NCBI GenBank assembly: GCA_036227345.1
Contig: CP109468.1
Coordinates: forward strand, 8,866,001 to 8,930,000
Length of the DNA stretch: 64,000 nt
Direction of reading: 5' to 3'
Source of the DNA: Streptomyces sp. NBC_01463
Lineage (GTDB): Bacteria; Actinomycetota; Actinomycetes; Streptomycetales; Streptomycetaceae
In this document: positions 36,052 to 44,852 of the stretch, in pieces
Position numbering within the stretch: position 1 is the first letter of the stretch
Layout: each line of letters begins with the position of its first letter
Program-made: the position numbers and the translations under genes
Notes under the pieces: model-generated
The model's database searches: none
Seen by the model: the letters and a program-made list of their open reading frames with translations, nothing else
Told to the model about the DNA's origin: nothing

Positions 36052-36885
36052 ATGCCCGACACCACCGGCACGCTCACCGTCCCTGGCGCAGTTCTGCACT
36101 ACCAGGTCCGCGGAACCGGCCCGCTGCTGCTCATCTCGCAGAGCGGAGAGGGTGACGCCGACCGCACCATCGACCTGGTCGCCCAGCTCGCCGATTGCTA
36201 CACCGTGGTCACCTACGACCGCCGCGGCCTGTCCCGCAGCCGGCTCGAGACCCCGGGCCAAGGCGCGACGTTGACCGAGCACGCCGACGACGTCCATCGC
36301 CTGCTGGCCTCTCTCACCGACGACTCCGCCCTCATGCTCGGCTGCAGTCTCGGAGCCGTCATCGGCATGCATGCGGCCGTCCGGTATCCCGGGCAGATCC
36401 GTACCCTCATCGCTCACGAGCCCGTCGCCCCACGCCTGCTTCCGGAGGGCGAACGCGTCTGTCACGAGCGCGAACTCGCCGCGCTTCAGGACTTCTACCT
36501 CCGCGAGGGCCTGGCCGCGGCACTCCCGGAGATCGCCAGGACCCTGGGCATTGACCTCACCGCCAAGGACGTGGAACCCGACCTGACGCCTCAGCCGATC
36601 AACGCCACTCGCACCGCGAACTTCGACTACTTCTTCCGGCACGACTTCACCGCGGTCATCCACGACACCCTCGACATCGCGGCACTGAAGGACGTCGGCA
36701 CTCGCATCGTGCCCGCTGCCGGGCGCATCACTGCGCGGAACGTCTTCGACTACCGGGCCGCGACGGCCCTGGCCGTGCTCCTCGGTCGCGAAGTGCAGGA
36801 ATTTCCCGGCGGTCACAACGGAAACACCACCCACCCCCGGGCCTACGCAACGCGCATCCGGGAGATCCTGAACGCCGAACACTGA
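36052..36885 (+). CDS. alpha/beta hydrolase
   Basis: A 277-residue cytoplasmic alpha/beta hydrolase. GTGPLLLISQSGEGDADRTIDLVAQL gives the first strand and oxyanion region; YDRRGLSRS is the second conserved turn; LGCSLGAVIGMHAAVRYP holds the nucleophile Ser (G-C-S-L-G); the late His is in FPGGHNGNTTHP. ATG 36052 is preceded by GGGGGAA. Divergent from MarR, a usual pairing in which the hydrolase acts on a small aromatic or ester inducer. Actual substrate unknown. Confidence 0.86.
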   Translation: MPDTTGTLTVPGAVLHYQVRGTGPLLLISQSGEGDADRTIDLVAQLADCYTVVTYDRRGLSRSRLETPGQGATLTEHADDVHRLLASLTDDSALMLGCSLGAVIGMHAAVRYPGQIRTLIAHEPVAPRLLPEGERVCHERELAALQDFYLREGLAAALPEIARTLGIDLTAKDVEPDLTPQPINATRTANFDYFFRHDFTAVIHDTLDIAALKDVGTRIVPAAGRITARNVFDYRAATALAVLLGREVQEFPGGHNGNTTHPRAYATRIREILNAEH

Positions 36886-37164
36886 CGCAGAGTGGGCCGT
36901 TGGGAACCCCTGCCGGAAGGCAGGGCGAGGCGGACAGTCATGTGCAGCCCAAGTGCTGCGACCGCATAGGTTCTCCGGGTCCGCGGCTCAGCTCTGGCGC
37001 CAGTGGGCAATGGGCTGTGAACGCTCAGCGGTGAGCAGTTGCGGCATGAACCGACGCAGCGCAGCCGCATGCTGCTGGACTTGCTTCAGCGGGCCTCGCC
37101 GGGTCGGGGCCGAGTCGGGAACGTCCTGTCCGATGCTCGCTTGTCGTCGCGTTGCCCTTGTCGA

Positions 37165-37938
37165 TCAGACGCGTGGACCGAGGAAGAGGCCACCACTTGC
37201 GTCGATGACCTGGCCAGTGACCCAGCGTGCGGCGTCGGAGGCGAGGAAGGCGACCACGTCGGCGACGTCGCCGGGCCCGCCCAGCCGGCCGAGCGCCGTC
37301 AGGCCGGCGATGTGGTCGGCGAGGCCCGGCACTTCGAATACGGCTCCGTTGGTCGCCGTTCTGGTGGCTCCGGGGGCGACCGCGTTCACGGTGATACCTC
37401 GGCCTCCGAGTTGGTTGGCCAGGGTTCTGCTCATCGTCTCGACTGCGGCTTTCGTCATGGCGAAAGACGTCTGGGCGGAGTTGGCCATCCGGGTCGCCAC
37501 CGATGAGATCGTGATGATCCGGCCGCCGTCGCGCAGTAGGGGCAGTGCATGCTCGATGATGAAGTACGGCGCTCGTACGTTCACTGCGAACAGGTTGTCG
37601 AACTCCGCCCGGGTCGTTGCGCCGAGCGGGCCGACGGGTGCGGCTGCGGCGTTGTTGACGAGGATGTCGAGCGGCCGACCGGCCAAGGCGCGCTCGACTC
37701 CCGTGAAGAGCGTCTCGACATCGCCGTCCACGCCCAGTTCCGCCTGGACGGCTTGGGCGGTCCCACCGGCGCGTTCTATCGCCTCGACCGTCGCCGCCGC
37801 TCCGCTGTCGTCCGTACCGAAGTGCACGATGACCATAGCCCCTTCGGCCGCGAGCCGGGTCGCTGTCGCCTGCCCGATGCCCCGCGACGCACCCGTCACC
37901 AGAGCCGTTCTGTCGGCCTGACTGCTCACGCCGCCCAC
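37165..37938 (-). CDS. SDR family protein with Phe in place of the catalytic Tyr
   Basis: A 257-residue SDR. Cofactor loop TGASRGIG, the NNAAAAP turn, catalytic-region Ser in ITISSVATRM, NAVAPGATRT and a C-terminal WVTGQVIDASGGLFLG are all normal. The YxxxK motif reads FAMTK; the codon is TTC, so Phe replaces the acid-base Tyr while Lys remains. Divergent from the TetR gene at 37983 with a palindrome between, so it is probably repressed by that protein. Reduced or altered catalysis is expected from family knowledge. Confidence 0.87.
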   Translation of the reverse strand: MGGVSSQADRTALVTGASRGIGQATATRLAAEGAMVIVHFGTDDSGAAATVEAIERAGGTAQAVQAELGVDGDVETLFTGVERALAGRPLDILVNNAAAAPVGPLGATTRAEFDNLFAVNVRAPYFIIEHALPLLRDGGRIITISSVATRMANSAQTSFAMTKAAVETMSRTLANQLGGRGITVNAVAPGATRTATNGAVFEVPGLADHIAGLTALGRLGGPGDVADVVAFLASDAARWVTGQVIDASGGLFLGPRV

Positions 37939-37949
37939 CTCATCAAAGT

Positions 37950-37962
37950 GTTAGTCGCTAAC
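37950..37962. promoter_or_regulatory. TetR operator GTTAG-N3-CTAAC
   Basis: GTTAGTCGCTAAC is a perfect 5-bp-arm dyad 12 bp before the SDR start and 20 bp before the TetR start. The TTAGTNNCTAA pattern is common for TetR regulators beside SDR genes. Confidence 0.6.
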
Positions 37963-37982
37963 ATTGAGGTAGTGTCTATCAC

Positions 37983-38618
37983 ATGACTGAGCTGAAACCG
38001 ACCCTGCGGGAGCGACAGCGATCCGAGACGCGGCGCAGGATCCAGGCACACGCGGTGCGGCTGTTCACCGAACAGGGCTACGACGCTGTGAGGGTGGCCG
38101 AGGTTGCCGAGGCGGCCGGCGTCTCGGCGATGACCGTGTACCGGCACTTCCCCACGAAGGAGGACCTCGTCCTCCTTGAGTACCCTGCCCAGCTCATCGC
38201 CGAACGCGTCGCCGCGTCGTCGGTGACGCACCCGCTGGTACGCCGCGTCGGCGGCGCTCTCGTCGACGCGGCCACGGTGTTGACCGGGGGTGACGGGGAC
38301 GGGTCGGGGGCGAACGAGCGATTTCTGCTGGATTGCCTGCGGCTCATGGTCTCGACGCCCGCGCTGCGAGCCCGGCATCTGGACAGCCAGTACGCGCTGC
38401 AACAGGCCATCGTCGACGCCCTCGGGGACGGCACGACCGACCCCGACGCCGTGTTCCGTACGCAGGCGGCGACCAGCGCCTGCCTGGCCGCGATGCATAC
38501 AGCGCTGACGCGCTGGGCCGAGGACGACGGGAAGACGAAACTGCCCGAACTGATCGCGCGGGCGCTCACCGCGTCCTTCGGCGACGTCATCGTTGCCACC
38601 ACCGGTCAGAGGGGCTGA
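37983..38618 (+). CDS. TetR family transcriptional regulator
   Basis: A 211-residue regulator: RRRIQAHAVRLFTEQGYDAVRVAEVAEAAGVSAMTVYRHFPTKEDLVLLE is a full TetR HTH (about residues 18-67), followed by a C-terminal domain of mycofactocin/SDR-associated style with ARHLDSQYALQQAIVDAL. ATG 37983. Divergent from the SDR gene, with the operator between them. Confidence 0.9.
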   Translation: MTELKPTLRERQRSETRRRIQAHAVRLFTEQGYDAVRVAEVAEAAGVSAMTVYRHFPTKEDLVLLEYPAQLIAERVAASSVTHPLVRRVGGALVDAATVLTGGDGDGSGANERFLLDCLRLMVSTPALRARHLDSQYALQQAIVDALGDGTTDPDAVFRTQAATSACLAAMHTALTRWAEDDGKTKLPELIARALTASFGDVIVATTGQRG

Positions 38619-39081
38619 GGCAGGTGGTGTCCACTGTCAGGGCAGGGATGATCCAGCCCGACGACGAAGCGACGAGCGGCGGTGATCTTCAGGACCTGCC
38701 GGACCGCGCCCGCCCGTTGTGATGCCAAGCCCACTCCAGGGTCGAAGTCAGCTCGTTCCGCGCTGAGGCCGTAGCTCATCACGACCGTCAGTCCGTTCGC
38801 AGCCGACGATGAGCCGGAGAGGAACAGCGCTACGACATGACCACCGCCGCCAATCCCGTATCCCGGCGAGCAAGTCCGGGGCGACGAATGAAGCGTCGTC
38901 GTCAGGATCCTCCTCGATCGAGGTGAACTCACCGACGTGCCGGACAACCTCGCGGGGCTCGTACCGGACCGACGGGCGGACCGCTGCTGGCGTATGCATC
39001 AACGTATTCAGCCGGGGGCGAATGCACCCGCTCAGCTTCCGTCCGGACTGTTCAAGAGCACCCTGATGGGAGGTTGCTCTC
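38619..39081. other. intergenic stretch without a recognised gene
   Basis: About 460 bases. A minus-strand frame from 39002 (EVVRHVGEFTSIEEDPDDDASFVAPDLLAG) has some coding character but no recognisable family. No RNA or repeat seen. Confidence 0.35.
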
Positions 39082-39732
39082 TCAGTGACGGGCTCTGGTT
39101 GCCCGGTGATGGGTCGAGCGGATGAGGACGGAGACCAGGGCAGCCAGGTCTGCCGCGCCGGCGGCGTCGTCCGCGTAACGCGTGGTCTGCAAGGGGCCGG
39201 CCTGGTCTAGCCGAACTCCCTCCAGTTCCAGGACATAGGCGAGAGTGAGCATGGCAAGGCGAGCGTTGCCGTCCGGGAAGGGGTGAAAGAAGGCCACGTC
39301 AAGGTAGGCGCGGGCCGCACGGGAGGCCAGGGGGACTCTCGGGTCAGCGCTCTCGCGCAGACAGCGCTCAAAGTCCCGCTGCGTGTGCGGCGTAAGTGCG
39401 TAGCGTTCTCGACCACCCTTGGCGAAAGCATCGCCTCGTCGGAACCGAACCTCAGGCATGCCAAGGACGAGCCGCTGCCATTCAGTCAGAAGCACGCAGG
39501 TCAAGGGGCACTTACGAGCAGCGTCCGAGCGCGACTGAGCCAGCGCCGCGAGCAATCGGTCGCCTCGAGCCGGATTCGAGGAACGGCCCCCTGCACCGCA
39601 CCAGACGCCGAGGCCGTCCACGGCCGCCTCGACCGGTGCCGGCGTCTCACCGACCGCGGAAGCCCAGTCGGTCTGGTTCCTGGCATGGCACCAGGCAGCC
39701 AATGCGTCAGCGGTCACGATAAGGCTGCTCAC
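39082..39732 (-). CDS. Fic/DOC-like protein with divergent active site
   Basis: A 216-residue helical protein. The Fic motif normally reads HPFxx(D/G)GNGRxxR; here it is FFHPFPDGNARLAMLTLAYVLE (about residues 150-170). The catalytic His, Phe and Asp-Gly-Asn are kept, the second Gly is Ala, and the final Arg that contacts ATP phosphates is Met. No inhibitory (S/T)xxxE(G/N) helix was seen in the protein. Fic enzymes transfer AMP or other groups to target proteins. Its start overlaps the end of the upstream gene by 26 bp, so the two form an operon, possibly toxin and partner. Confidence 0.75.
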   Translation of the reverse strand: MSSLIVTADALAAWCHARNQTDWASAVGETPAPVEAAVDGLGVWCGAGGRSSNPARGDRLLAALAQSRSDAARKCPLTCVLLTEWQRLVLGMPEVRFRRGDAFAKGGRERYALTPHTQRDFERCLRESADPRVPLASRAARAYLDVAFFHPFPDGNARLAMLTLAYVLELEGVRLDQAGPLQTTRYADDAAGAADLAALVSVLIRSTHHRATRARH

Positions 39733-40465
39733 CGGTCAGGCCTACGGCAAGATCCTCTCCCGCTGCGTCGACCAAGGTCCGCGACGGTGCCGTCCAGCTT
39801 TTGAACCGTCCACCAATCGCGGCGTCGACCGCTTCCTTTGCTCTCTCCGGCCCCATGCCTATGGAAGAGAGGAACCACGTCAGGACCGTGTGGCAGAGCC
39901 CGTACCAGCCGCATTCGGCACCTGTGCGGTCCACGACCACCGTCACCAGTCGGGCAGCTGCCCGTTCCAAGTGCCAGCTGCGGTCCTCGGCATCCGCCCC
40001 GGCGGGCGGCGCCAACTGCGCGAACCGCTCGGCCAACTCCTCCAACCAGTCGCGCCACTCCAGCAGTGAAGCGACGACCTTGGCGGCCGTCGCTGCGGAC
40101 TCACCCACGGAATGGGAGGTGCAGCACCAACTGGTGACGACGCCACCACCACCGCCCTCGCCGACCGCCCAATGCCATCCGCAGGCCCATCGGCCGTATC
40201 GGACTGCCAGAAGCGCCGTGACCTCGGTGGTAAAGCGATGTTCCTCCCGCCACCCGGCACCGGCAGGAGGGACCATCGAGGCGATCACTGTGGCGACCTG
40301 AGAGCCCTCCTCGTCGTCCCAGTCGAAAGCAATGAGGTCGGGATCGACGGCAGACCACGGCAACCAGGCCGGAGCAAGCTCGTAATTGACGGCCGTGACG
40401 TTCCTCCAGAACTCGTCAGGGAAGGACAGCCGAGCGATCGTGTCAAAGGCTCGCGGCTTTGTCAC
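39707..40465 (-). CDS. hypothetical protein, operon partner of Fic
   Basis: A 252-residue soluble protein, GTG 40465 behind GGAAAC (VTKPRAFDTIARLSFPDEFWRNVTAVNYELAPAWLPWSAVDPDLIAFDWDDEEGSQVATVIASMVPP...). The N-terminal part is strand rich and acidic; the second half (EWRDWLEELAERFAQLAPP..., GPERAKEAVDAAIGGRFKSW) is helical. No known domain recognised. A longer frame upstream runs into the CAGACAGC repeats and is not credible. The 3' end overlaps the Fic start by 26 bp, which argues for co-translation and perhaps a binding partner. Confidence 0.65.
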   Translation of the reverse strand: MTKPRAFDTIARLSFPDEFWRNVTAVNYELAPAWLPWSAVDPDLIAFDWDDEEGSQVATVIASMVPPAGAGWREEHRFTTEVTALLAVRYGRWACGWHWAVGEGGGGGVVTSWCCTSHSVGESAATAAKVVASLLEWRDWLEELAERFAQLAPPAGADAEDRSWHLERAAARLVTVVVDRTGAECGWYGLCHTVLTWFLSSIGMGPERAKEAVDAAIGGRFKSWTAPSRTLVDAAGEDLAVGLTGEQPYRDR

Positions 40466-40614
40466 ACAAGTTTCCGGCGCCGCCGATCTACTGTCATGGC
40501 GCCCAGTGTGACGCTGCCGGGCCACCTGCTCCGTGCGATGCCGTGGTACTCGGCCGGGCACGTTCGCCTGCACGTTCGCCTGCAAACGTGGCCGAGCGCT
40601 CTGAGGCGTACTCC

Positions 40615-40652
40615 GACAGCCAGACAGCCAGACAGCCAGACAGCCAGACAGT
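40615..40652. repeat. 8-bp tandem repeat, CAGACAGC type
   Basis: About four to five uninterrupted copies of the octamer CAGACAGC lie upstream of the Fic operon. A similar but shorter GGCAGACA tract lies at 19563-19590. Simple-sequence tract of unknown significance. Confidence 0.6.
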
Positions 40653-40936
40653 CGGCCAGCCGGCCCGACCCGATCCACCTGTCCGAGCTCCCGAAGGGGG
40701 CCGGAGTCCCGGGTGTCGCTGCCCGAGGTGTGGCCATCCGGCCCGGCGGCTGACCTGAAGCAAAGCGTTCTTCGGCCGCCGTTTGCTGCTGCTCAACCGT
40801 CCGCAAGTACCGCAACAACCAGGCACGCATCGAAACAGGTGGTGACGGTGGCGGTGAGCCTTCCGTAGATGCCGGTGGCGTGCATCCTGGGATTCACCGG
40901 CGCGGGTGTCGGCACGGTGCGGCGGTAAGTCGCAGG

Positions 40937-41167
40937 TCAGCGGCGGGTGAGGTGGGCGTTGGCCTTCATCAGTGCCGGGACGATGATGTAGACGGCCAGG
41001 GGGACGACGATCGCGGTCAGGAACAGCGTCTCCAGCGGTAGTGCCAGGCCGCCGAGGACCGAACCGAGCAGGCTGAGGGCGACGGTGATGGTCGGGTAGA
41101 CGGCCAGCCACGTGATGAGCGCGCGGCGGTGGACGGACGGGGCAGCGGGAGCAGTGCTCGCGGACAT
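40937..41167 (-). CDS. small two-helix membrane protein
   Basis: A 76-residue protein with two strongly hydrophobic segments, ALITWLAVYPTITVALSLLGSVLGGLALPL and TLFLTAIVVPLAVYIIVPALM, and a short basic C-terminus. The pattern is common in actinomycete small proteins next to TetR genes. ATG 41167 has AGGAGG seven bases upstream. Divergent from the TetR gene at 41280, with two palindromes between. Function unknown. Confidence 0.75.
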   Translation of the reverse strand: MSASTAPAAPSVHRRALITWLAVYPTITVALSLLGSVLGGLALPLETLFLTAIVVPLAVYIIVPALMKANAHLTRR

Positions 41168-41200
41168 GTATGCCTCCTGTTCGCGGCTGGATCCGTAATC

Positions 41201-41260
41201 TCCAACCGGTTGGTTGGAGTCTGGCATGCGGATGCATCGGTGTCCAACCGAATGGTTGGA
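41201..41260. promoter_or_regulatory. twin operators TCCAACC-N4-GGTTGGA
   Basis: Two 18-bp palindromes with identical 7-bp arms: 41201-41218 (core GGTT) and 41243-41260 (core GAAT). Their centres are 42 bp apart, four helical turns, so two dimers would sit on the same DNA face. Each lies close to one of the two divergent starts. Confidence 0.75.
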
Positions 41261-41279
41261 AATGAGGTAGCGTCGGGGC

Positions 41280-41858
41280 ATGGTCTGGGACACAGCGCGC
41301 ACCAAGCAGCTCCTGCTCGACGCCGCAGTCGCCGAATTTGCCGAGCACGGCCTCGAAGGGGCCCGTGTCGCCCGGGTCGCCACCCGGGCGGGCGTCAACA
41401 AGGAGCGGATCTACCAGTACTTCGGCAACAAGGAGAAACTGTTCGGTGCGGTACTGGAATCCGAGCTGCGAAAGATCGCCGCAGCCGTACCGCTGACCGC
41501 TGACCAGGGCGCCGACCTCGGCGACTACGCGGGCCGGCTCTTCGACTACCACCGTCGGCACCCGCACTTCGTACGCCTGCTGGCCTGGGAGGGCCTGCAG
41601 AGCCGGGGCCCCGTCGTGGCCGAGGCGGAGCGCACCGAGCACTACGTCGAGAAGGTGGCCGCCCTGGCAAGGGCTCAGGAGGCCGGCGTCCTGGCCCAGG
41701 ACATCCCCCCGGGCCAGCTGGTGCATGCAGTCATCTCGCTGGTCGCATCCTGGTTCACCATGCCCCAACTCGCCCGCATGCTGGTCCCCGCCGCGAAAGC
41801 GGGGGAGGGCGCCCAGCGCGAGGCCCTTGTCAACCTGGTGCGGCGCCTCGCCGCCTGA
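41280..41858 (+). CDS. TetR family transcriptional regulator
   Basis: A 192-residue regulator: ARTKQLLLDAAVAEFAEHGLEGARVARVATRAGVNKERIYQYFGNKEKLFGAVLE is a complete TetR HTH (about residues 6-60). ATG 41280, with GAGGTAG upstream. The C-terminal helical domain ends EALVNLVRRLAA. It is divergent from the small membrane protein and almost certainly binds the twin operators between them. Confidence 0.9.
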   Translation: MVWDTARTKQLLLDAAVAEFAEHGLEGARVARVATRAGVNKERIYQYFGNKEKLFGAVLESELRKIAAAVPLTADQGADLGDYAGRLFDYHRRHPHFVRLLAWEGLQSRGPVVAEAERTEHYVEKVAALARAQEAGVLAQDIPPGQLVHAVISLVASWFTMPQLARMLVPAAKAGEGAQREALVNLVRRLAA

Positions 41859-42409
41859 GCCCGACTCCGCCGGCTGCGGCGCGACGGCCTCCGCGGCGGC
41901 GGATCGCCGCCCGCGCCGGGCCCGACGCCAAGACCGATCTGGCGGCCGGTCAGGACGTACCCCCTATCCGTGGTCTCGCCGGCGTCCAGCACGGAGAATC
42001 CGTGGTGAGGCTAGTGGGGACCCAGTGCCCGCTTCATCTCGAACCGGCCATACAGCAGCATGAAATCGAGCTGCCAGTACAAGTGGGCGCAGCGCTTGAG
42101 CGGCGCCCTTCCCACACCGCGGCCGCGTGCTTCTCTGGTCACCGCAAGCCCTTGATCTTCACTAGCAGACACAAATCGGCGCCGTGGCATCAGGGCAGTG
42201 CGGCGAATGGCTGCTTGACCGGCTGTCGGGCGTCGATGAGGCGATGACCTACCGCTTGGTACGTGCAACAGCCAACGGCCAGCTCCAGAACCCCGCTCTG
42301 GCTCTGCACCTTTCCGCTGCTCGCTGAGCGCAGGGATGGGGCGTTGGCGGGTGCTCTTCCTGATGCGGGCAGGCTCTGCTCGAAGGCCGACCCCAGGACC
42401 TCTCGACGG
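41859..42409. other. intergenic stretch without a recognised gene
   Basis: About 550 bases. A minus-strand frame near 42010-42130 reads KRCAHLYWQLDFMLLYGRFEMKR and may be a fragment of something lost, but no family is recognised. Confidence 0.35.
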
Positions 42410-42455
42410 ACACGTGCGAGGGGTGCCACGGACCCGTGGCACCCCTCGCACGTGT
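42410..42455 (-). terminator. strong hairpin after the secreted Ig-like gene
   Basis: A 21-bp perfect stem (42410-42430 with 42435-42455) and a 4-base loop GACC, 21 bp after the stop of the secreted protein. No U-tract, as is usual for Streptomyces terminators. It may act in both directions. Confidence 0.8.
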
Positions 42456-42476
42456 TCAGCAGTCGGTGGGCCGACC

Positions 42477-42980
42477 CTACCTGTCGATGCTCGTCACATT
42501 GTGGCTGTTGACGTTGACCTCGTTCTTGATGTCCCCGACGTGGAAGCCGATCAGCCCGCAGAGCAGGCAGCCCGGATTGTCGGCCGGAGGGGCCGGGGCT
42601 TGGGACACGGTGACAGTGGTGGTGTCGTTCGAAGCGCTGCAACCGTCGTCGCCGTTGAAGGCGGCGGTGATCGTGTGGGTTCCGGTGGCCGTGAAACCGG
42701 TGGTCAGTGCGGAGTGTCCGTCGGCGGAGACGGGTGCGGTCGCGAGGAGATCCGGTCCGTCGAAGAAGGACACGCCGAGGCCGCCGCTCGGGTCCGAGCT
42801 GCAGGTCACCGTCGCGTCGAGGGTCACCAGTTGCCCGACCGTCGCCGAGGAGGGCGTGGCCTGGACCGTGGTCGAGGACGGATCGGCGGCGGCGGCGGCC
42901 GTCGGAGCGAGGGACATCACTGTGGCTGCCGCCGCTACGGCGACCAGGAGTCCGGCTTTGCTTGCACGACGCACTTTCAC
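42477..42980 (-). CDS. secreted Ig-like domain protein
   Basis: A 167-residue exported protein. Residues 1-32 are a classic signal peptide (MKVRRASKAGLLVAVAAAATVMSLAPTAAAAA). Residues 35-125 are one bacterial Ig-like domain (TTVQATPSSATVGQLVTLDATVTC...GTHTITAAFNGDDGCSASNDTTTVTV). A Pro-rich linker leads to a short tail, GCLLCGLIGFHVGDIKNEVNVNSHNV, with a CxxC pair that could form a disulfide. No sortase motif. Followed by a very strong hairpin. Probably a cell-surface or matrix protein; partner unknown. Confidence 0.82.
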   Translation of the reverse strand: MKVRRASKAGLLVAVAAAATVMSLAPTAAAAADPSSTTVQATPSSATVGQLVTLDATVTCSSDPSGGLGVSFFDGPDLLATAPVSADGHSALTTGFTATGTHTITAAFNGDDGCSASNDTTTVTVSQAPAPPADNPGCLLCGLIGFHVGDIKNEVNVNSHNVTSIDR

Positions 42981-43194
42981 TGAAGGGCCTCCTCGGACTG
43001 ATTGTCAGGCGGGGATCCGCCGTGACGGTTCGGAGCGTGACCCTAGGCCGCTCTTGACGGCATCTGCGGGAGGCGCGGGTCCCGACGGACCCACCTGAGT
43101 CATCGGCTCGCTCGAATGGACTGGAGCAGGCCGGGAGTGCCGACACCGTGGCACTGGCCGGTGCCGTATCGGAAACGTTCGCACTGAGTCCGGT

Positions 43195-43735
43195 GTGAGA
43201 GCGGACCGGCCGGCACGCCGGCCGCATCGACCTTCCCTTGTCCGAGGTGGGAGAAGAGGCGGCGCGCTCGCGCCTCGGCTGGCTGAGGGGGAGTTCGCCG
43301 CCGTCTACGGCAGCCCGCCAGGCAGCGCTCCGTACGGACCGCTGCCTGGCGGGCTAAGCGGCGCGGAGCCCGACGCCGACCTGATCGAGTGGGACTGCGG
43401 CCGTTACAAGTGGCCGACCGCTGAGCAGATCCAGTAGCTCAGGCCTGGCTGGAACTGTGGCGCGACGGTGTCGACGCCGATGAGGCCCTCGCGCATGTGA
43501 CGGTACGGGGCGATGCCTTCCTCGGTAGATCCGGCCGCCGCTGGGCCAGGGCGACGTGGCCGTCGTTGCGCACGGCCACCTGTCACGCGTCCTCGCCGCG
43601 CGCCGGCTCGGGCTCGACGCGTTGGCCGGGCGACAGTTCGGGCACCCGCATCCGGGCACGAACTACCCACTGGGTGGGCCACGAACACGATCTCCCGGGC
43701 GGGCGTGCTCGGGTGGAACGTGCCGTAGTCCCGGG
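43195..43735 (+). pseudogene. histidine phosphatase (phosphoglycerate mutase-like) remnant
   Basis: Pieces in different frames: LAPRLAEGEFAAVYGS, DLIEWDCGRYKWPTAEQIQ, then a TAG in frame at 43436, LELWRDGVDADEALAHV, and VVAHGHLSRVLAARRLGLDAL with HPHPGTNYPLG. These match the order of the histidine-phosphatase fold. The N-terminal RHG motif is missing and stops and shifts break the rest. Confidence 0.65.
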
Positions 43736-43850
43736 CGCCCATAGCCGGTCCAGGGTGCAGCGATTGCCGTGTCATGGCAACAAGGCGACAGGGCAACAAG
43801 GCAACAATGCGACTGGGCCGCAGGGCGAACGTTGCCTGGTCCGGCACTAG

Positions 43851-44852
43851 GCACTGTTTCTCGGATCTCCTGACGTGCGTGGGGTGTTGGGGTCAGGCTG
43901 TGTGTATGGGACGTGGTGATCTGACGAATGCGGAGTGGTACCGGCTGGAGTCGTTCTTGCCTCCTGGTGGGGCCCGCGGGGGCCGGTGGAGTGACCACCG
44001 TCGGGTGATCAACGGGGTGCTCTACCGGGTCCGGACGGGCGTGCAGTGGAGGGATCTACCGGAGCGGTTCGGGCCGTGGGAGACCGTCTACAAACGCCAT
44101 CGCCGCTGGTCAGCGGATGGAACTTGGACGATGCTGCTGTCGCGGATCCAGGCGGCCGAGGACGCCGCGGGCCAGATCGACTGGGACGTCTCAGTGGACT
44201 CGACAGCTGTGCGGGCCCACCAGCACGCCGCCGGCGCGCGCAAGGCGACGGCGGTCGCGGCCCCTCAAAAGGGGATCGCTGGGGGGACGAAACAGGTCGA
44301 TCCGGTGTTGAGGAATCTGACGGTCCGGCTGGAGGAAGTGGTCAGATCGGCGAGTGTCTGGGACGTTCCCGCGGCGGATTCACCACCAAGATCCACCTTG
44401 CCGCCGACGGGCGATGCCGGCCCCTCGCCCTTGTCCTGACACCCGGACACTACGGTGACGGCCCCCAGTTCGAGCGAGTGCTGGAGCAGGTCTCCGTGCC
44501 CCGCATCGGAGTCGGCCGCCCCCGGACTCGGCCCGACCATGTCCTGGCGGACAAGGCCTACACCTCTCGAAAGAACCGCCGTTACCTGCGGCGACGCGGC
44601 ATCCGGCACACCATCCCCGAACGCCTAGACCAGCAGAGACACCGTAAGAATCGCGGTTCCCGAGGCGGCCGTCCCACCGGTTTCGACAGCGAGCGATACA
44701 AGAAGCGCAACACCGTCGAACGCGCAATCAACCGCCTGAAAGGCTTCCGCGCCGTCGCCACCCGCTACGAGAAACGCGCCTACATCTACCTCGGCACCGT
44801 CACCCTCGCAGCCCTCGTCATCTGGCTCAGAGCATGATCCGAGAAACAGTGC
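43851..44852 (+). mobile_element. IS5-like insertion sequence, copy B
   Basis: A complete 1,002-bp element, same ends as copy A (GCACTGTTTCTCGGATC and complement), flanked by CTAG at 43847-43850 and 44853-44856. Opposite orientation to copy A. The right CTAG also supplies the stop codon of the IPT/TIG gene. Confidence 0.9.
43906..44837 (+). CDS. IS5-family transposase made by -1 frameshifting (copy B)
   Basis: Same two-frame DDE transposase as copy A, with identical predicted proteins in both frames. ATG 43906 opens the first frame (to 44439), and the second frame ends at 44837. The CAAAAGGGG run near 44265-44273 is the likely slip site. Intact, so this or copy A could supply transposase for both. 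Confidence 0.85.

Noticed and set aside
40615..40652. The CAGACAGC tract as a CRISPR or iteron origin
   Set aside because: The unit is only 8 bp, there are no spacers, and no replication or partition genes are near.
29329..44852. A composite transposon carrying resistance genes between the two IS5-like copies
   Set aside because: No direct duplication outside the pair shows joint movement. Each copy has its own CTAG pair, so independent insertions are simpler.
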